Of a DNA stretch of 47,493 bases, positions 46,301 to 47,493 are shown one piece after another; position 1 is the stretch's first letter, and every line of letters starts with the position of its first letter. The notes below the pieces were generated by a model. It was given only the letters and a program-made list of their open reading frames with translations, ran no database searches and was not told where the DNA came from. The DNA is from Saccoglossus kowalevskii (Eukaryota > Hemichordata > Enteropneusta > Harrimaniidae): NCBI RefSeq assembly GCF_000003605.2, contig NW_003158732.1:86442-133934 (forward strand), written 5' to 3'. The translations under genes and the position numbers were made by a program.

Positions 46301-47297
46301 ACATGTCAAAACACAACTCATTGCACATGATAAGGAGGTTAGTAGAGAGAATAGTGCAATGTGATCTATATGGTAATATATGGTCTTCATATTTGATATA
46401 TGATTTTTAACTGACCAGGGAATATTTTGTTGTGATTCTTCATGATTTGGTCATTCTAATTTCGGCCCTGAATAGGAATATTCATAATGATCTTGCGCTT
46501 CAATTAAAACATAAACAATCTTGTGAATTGACCTTCATTGAGTGCCATTAGTATCTGGACGTACCCGGATGTGCCTGGACAAGTCAGATCTCGTACACAC
46601 ATCATGCATCTTGGCATACATACTCGCGTCCACTATCTGATTTAAGATTTGGAAATTTTTGTGCATTTCCAAATCTTGGTCATTTAACCCTTATGCCATT
46701 CTGGAGCCGGTCTGGAGTTCTGGACAGATTTTGCTCAAACTTGGTATATGCATTTAAGATTATATGATGCATATCACTTAGTTTGCATAAATAGGGAACT
46801 CAAAAATAGTGGCGTTGAGCACCCTTGGATGTGGGGTTATCAGCACTGGTATGCCCATTACATAACACCAGTGTATACAAAACATGACTCGCCACAGGGT
46901 GTGTGAGGGAATCAGTGTCTAAAGTACATTTTGTGTCATGCGATCAACTGTATTCATCTTAATTTTCACTCACTTCAGTTTCTTATATGGATAGAGCTAT
47001 GTATATAGATCTGCTGTTCTGTCCCTAACTTGTTTATATAAAAATAGATATTAGTATGACCTTTGACATGTCTGTCTTTGTCTACAGGTTTATGATATAG
47101 CGTTTAGTAGGGCAGGAGGTGGGCGTGACATGTTTGCATCGGTCGGAGCAGATGGCTCTGTTCGAATGTTTGATTTACGCCATTTAGAACATTCCACTAT
47201 TATTTATGAAGATCCACAACATCATCCACTGCTAAGACTTGCATGGAATAAACAAGACCCTAACTACCTAGCGACAATGGCCATGGATGGGTTTGAG
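16173..47297 (+). CDS. DCAF7: DCAF7/WDR68 (HAN11) WD40 adaptor, 5' part (runs off right edge)
   Basis: Joined exons: 16173-16322, 38021-38122, 41052-41150, 46149-46337, 47088-47297. These make 250 in-frame residues, nearly identical to vertebrate DCAF7 (342 residues) over the shared part. About 95 C-terminal residues lie beyond the window. DCAF7 is a single WD40 beta-propeller that scaffolds DYRK1A/B and HIPK2 kinases and acts as a DDB1-CUL4 substrate receptor; plant relatives such as TTG1 share the fold. WD-like blade ends seen are SGDYLRVW (95-102), DTTCTIW (146-152) and DGSVRMFD (202-209). The N-terminus [15 protein letters not shown] is four residues longer than the human MSLHGKRKEIY. All introns are GT-AG and phase 0. 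Intron 1 is 21.7 kb. The gene follows HTATIP2 on the same strand about 5 kb downstream. Confidence 0.97.
16323..19374 (+). other. DCAF7 intron 1, first part
   Basis: AT-rich intron sequence with no transposon ends recognised. A minus-strand open frame at 17850-18188 (112 codons) has no family I recognise. No RNA gene is seen. Confidence 0.55.
19375..21059 (+). mobile_element. TIR DNA transposon, copy 1 (1685 bp, non-autonomous)
   Basis: Flanked by TA on both sides (19373-19374 and 21060-21061). Left end CCGTAAAAACTCGATTAATT and right end AATTAAACGAGTTTTTACGG are inverted repeats of about 23 bp. TA target and TIRs suggest the Tc1/mariner/pogo group. Near the ends the word GCGAATTAA with following AGxxTAC recurs (19471, 20928, 20968 and variants at 21019 and 21037), probable transposase-binding repeats. 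Only short open frames exist (for example minus 19555-19800, 81 codons), none recognisable as transposase. It is in the same orientation as copy 2. Confidence 0.85.
21815..21983 (-). mobile_element. MITE, TACTGTAAAATAC family, degenerate
   Basis: AAAGTACTTTATTGTAGCAG, GAATTAATTTTCACTGAAAGG and TTGTATGGAGTTAATTTT follow the minus-orientation consensus of the family; both ends are decayed. Confidence 0.6.
22129..22478 (+). mobile_element. Helentron-like element, AGCTCCGCT family, short copy
   Basis: Starts after TTTTT with AGCTCTGCTGTCGAC and its imperfect partner AAGCAGAACT. Ends with AGCGGAACT (22447-22455), mini-hairpin AGCC-GAGA-GGCT (22461-22472) and TCTTGT before TT. Two core modules (GCTTTGAT near 22211 and 22342) share phrases with the 10140 element. 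About 350 bp, no coding capacity. Confidence 0.72.
22490..22640 (+). repeat. Fragment of 150-bp module
   Basis: Contains TCTTTAATTTGCATAATAAC and a following ATGCATATTGATTATCTAAT phrase seen in the tandem array at 4360-5460. Confidence 0.4.
22838..22996 (+). mobile_element. TTAA-flanked MITE (159 bp)
   Basis: TTAA at 22834-22837 and again at 22997-23000 bound 159 bp whose ends are inverted repeats: AGCGAGAGTGTCGTCACCTGC at the left and its near complement at the right (18 of 21 positions pair). A TTAA target duplication points to piggyBac or Kolobok. It is too short to encode anything and is CpG-richer than its surroundings. Confidence 0.75.
23001..24005 (+). other. DCAF7 intron 1, unrecognised
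   Basis: AT-rich with long T runs. TTAACCCTT-type words occur near 23143 and 23226 and could be decayed TTAA-transposon termini, but no paired ends could be shown. Confidence 0.4.
24006..24319. other. Assembly gap (314 N)
   Basis: Run of N inside DCAF7 intron 1. Confidence 1.
24629..26333 (+). mobile_element. TIR DNA transposon, copy 2 (1705 bp, non-autonomous)
   Basis: Same family and orientation as 19375-21059, with TA at 24627-24628 and 26334-26335. It retains about 105 bp near the left end (around 24750-24857) missing in copy 1, carries a 265-bp block at 25702-25966 absent from copy 1, and lacks about 190 bp before the right TIR and about 230 bp in the middle. The minus frame at 24949-25167 parallels that of copy 1 (shared HDYIWS..RNI and [19 protein letters not shown]), but I do not recognise it as any protein. 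Confidence 0.85.
26336..32159 (+). other. DCAF7 intron 1, long unrecognised stretch
   Basis: Nearly 6 kb of AT-rich intron with no confident gene or complete transposon. A possible minus-strand LINE 3' tail lies at 27850-27920. Short open frames such as 28090-28458 show no known motif. Confidence 0.5.
27850..27920 (-). mobile_element. Possible LINE 3' tail
   Basis: On the minus strand: AAGGATGCAATAAATTCATT followed by ATT-rich repeats, the usual look of an invertebrate non-LTR 3' end. No coding part was recognised upstream of it. Confidence 0.35.
32160..32371. mobile_element. MITE, second TACTGTAAA family (212 bp)
   Basis: Left TACTGTAAAGG...ATTCACTGGGTTT and right AAACCCAGTGAAAATTAG...TTTTACAGTA are inverted repeats. 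The interior repeats CACTGAAT/CAGTGAA words in both directions (CTAAATTAAAACACAGTGAA, AAAACCCACTGAATATG). The outermost bases equal those of the other MITE family, so the same transposase may have moved both. Confidence 0.75.
32387..32692 (-). mobile_element. MITE, TACTGTAAAATAC family, with inserted core of the AGTCC element
   Basis: TACTGTAAAATACTTTATTT and TTTATATGGAATTTATTA form one end, GTTTTACAGTGTA the other. Between about 32463 and 32637 lies foreign sequence from the Helentron-like AGTCC family (CCTGGACCAATCACAATCAA, ATGGCCAAATGGCGGCCAT), without its hairpin ends. Confidence 0.7.
32770..33215 (+). repeat. Degenerate 150-bp modules
   Basis: Two or three units with TTGCATAATAATTTTTAAT, ATTTCAATGAAACTTGAAT and TCAGATTATATTGAAATTTG phrases, same family as 4360-5460. 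Confidence 0.5.
34893..34965 (+). repeat. SINE-like tRNA-derived fragment
   Basis: GGTACAGTAATTAGCATG resembles an internal A box and GGTTTGGTTCC (34947-34957) a B box, spaced as in a tRNA, with GTTCGCCTCT...CCAGGGGGA between. It does not fold as a proper cloverleaf with a clean acceptor stem, so it is a SINE head or tRNA pseudogene rather than a working tRNA. The tail of the SINE was not identified. Confidence 0.5.
34966..36467 (+). other. DCAF7 intron 1, unrecognised
   Basis: AT-rich intron sequence with no coding motif and no paired transposon ends. Confidence 0.5.
36468..37636 (+). mobile_element. MITE, TACTGTAAAATAC family, split by a nested insertion
   Basis: Left part 36468-36564 (TACTGTAAAATACTTTATTT to CCAGCAAATATACC) and right part 37521-37636 (TTTCACATTCAACTCATC to AAAGTATTTTACAGTA) together match the intact copy at 12979-13157. 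The Helentron-like element 36565-37520 sits between them, so the MITE is the older insertion. Confidence 0.85.
36565..37520 (+). mobile_element. Helentron-like non-autonomous element, AGTCC family, complete (956 bp)
   Basis: Starts after TTTT with a near-perfect 35-nt hairpin (36565-36599; AGTCCCCGTT pairs with AACGGGGACT). The core has four to five modules of about 150 bp, each with a palindromic ATGGCC...GGCCAT site (36747, 36898, 37049, 37189). The end has AACAGGGACT (37493-37502), the inverted repeat of the start, then the palindrome GCCATGCATGGC (37505-37516) and TTGT before TTTT. No coding capacity. Its boundaries are fixed by the interrupted MITE. Confidence 0.82.
38021..38122 (+). CDS. 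DCAF7: DCAF7 exon 2
   Basis: 34 codons, [20 protein letters not shown] then [14 protein letters not shown]. The HPYPTTK segment is characteristic of DCAF7 and its plant TTG1 relatives. Acceptor TCTATTTTAG ends at 38020, donor GTAAGT starts at 38123; both phase 0. Confidence 0.97.
38123..41051 (+). other. DCAF7 intron 2
   Basis: 2.9 kb without recognised elements. A GC- and CpG-richer patch at about 38750-38910 stands out but has no open frame of note. Confidence 0.55.
41052..41150 (+). CDS. DCAF7: DCAF7 exon 3
   Basis: 33 codons, [20 protein letters not shown] then [13 protein letters not shown], ending a WD40 blade (SGDYLRVW). Acceptor TTCCATAG ends at 41051. The donor GTAGGT at 41151 is chosen over GTAAAC six bases later, because only the first gives the conserved LLNN-NKNSDF junction. 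Confidence 0.96.
44705..44725. repeat. (AT)n microsatellite
   Basis: About ten AT units in a row between GGA and GGATG. Confidence 0.95.
45560..45915 (+). repeat. Fragment of AGTCC-family Helentron core
   Basis: Contains GCCAATCAAGTTCAAACTTTG, ATGGCTGAATGGCAGCCAT (about 45668), TTTAAACTTGGTACATTC and GACCAATCAAGTTTAAACTTC, that is, about two modules of the core at 36600-37490. No terminal hairpins remain. Confidence 0.65.
46149..46337 (+). CDS. DCAF7: DCAF7 exon 4
   Basis: 63 codons from [17 protein letters not shown] through [20 protein letters not shown] to QLIAHDKE. It makes one full blade (DTTCTIW) and the start of the next (AHDKEVYDIAF across the junction). Acceptor TTTTCTGCAG ends at 46148; donor is GTTAGT, a less usual but acceptable site. 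Both phase 0. Confidence 0.97.
46545..46800 (+). repeat. Degenerate Helentron core fragment
   Basis: GTGCCTGGACAAGTCAGATC, CACACATCATGCATCTTGGC and GCTCAAACTTGGTATATGCAT recall the AGTCC-family core. It lies in the 750-bp intron before exon 5. Confidence 0.5.
47088..47297 (+). CDS. DCAF7: DCAF7 exon 5 (last exon in window)
   Basis: 70 codons: [70 protein letters not shown]. It covers the blade ending DGSVRMFD and is almost invariant in animals. Acceptor GTCTACAG ends at 47087; donor GTAAGT starts at 47298. The frame is still open in family terms, so further exons lie to the right. Confidence 0.97.
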
Positions 47298-47493
47298 GTA
47301 AGTGAATCAGCCATCGGTGATGATACTAAACACCATCATTTATTTTGTGATATTAAATATACCGCTATGTCTGCTTTTATCATCCTTGTACAGTATCCAA
47401 ACGCCTTCTCATAAATTGAGCACAAACTGTTCTCACAGATGATGAAATCTAAGTTTAAAAATTTAAAACAGGAATTACAATATATTAGCCTTG
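47298..47493 (+). other. DCAF7 intron 5, partial
   Basis: Intron sequence up to the window edge; the next exon (expected to start with the ILDVR-type blade) is not reached. Confidence 0.7.

Overview
This window is nuclear DNA from an animal. The genes are split by many GT-AG introns, the DNA is AT-rich, and introns and spacers are packed with short non-autonomous transposons. The repeat types, a chance GGGTTAGGG tract and the protein sequences fit an aquatic invertebrate, such as a hemichordate or other non-vertebrate deuterostome, or a mollusc. The species cannot be fixed from the window alone. Two assembly gaps (11683-12326 and 24006-24319) are filled with N.

Two protein genes are supported, both on the + strand. 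The first (1385-11214) is the HTATIP2/TIP30 (CC3) orthologue, a short-chain-dehydrogenase-like NADPH-binding protein. Five exons give a 239-residue protein starting at 6868. An upstream exon at 1385-1503 splices in frame onto it and adds 40 residues with a hydrophobic segment, giving a 279-residue form. The second gene (16173 to beyond 47493) is DCAF7/WDR68 (HAN11), a WD40 beta-propeller adaptor. Five coding exons (250 residues) are present; roughly the last 95 residues lie past the right edge. Its first intron is 21.7 kb.

Layout: 1-1089 no gene; 1090-1384 CpG-richer 5' flank; 1385-11214 HTATIP2, whose introns hold a LINE remnant, a 150-bp tandem array, a MITE and two Helentron-like elements; 11215-15779 spacer with two MITEs and a gap; 15780-16172 DCAF7 promoter with a YY1-type site; 16323-38020 DCAF7 intron 1 with two 1.7-kb TIR elements, several MITEs, a Helentron-like element, a SINE-like tRNA fragment and a nested insertion; 38021-47297 the remaining DCAF7 exons.

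The two genes have no obvious joint function; they are tandem neighbours about 5 kb apart. The observations most worth following up are the in-frame N-terminal exon of HTATIP2 with an apparent leaky-scanning arrangement, and the shared architecture of the hairpin-bounded repeats (5' AG hairpin, about 150-bp core modules, subterminal inverted repeat, small 3' hairpin, TTGT end). I found no CRISPR array, operon, rRNA or clearly new enzyme system.
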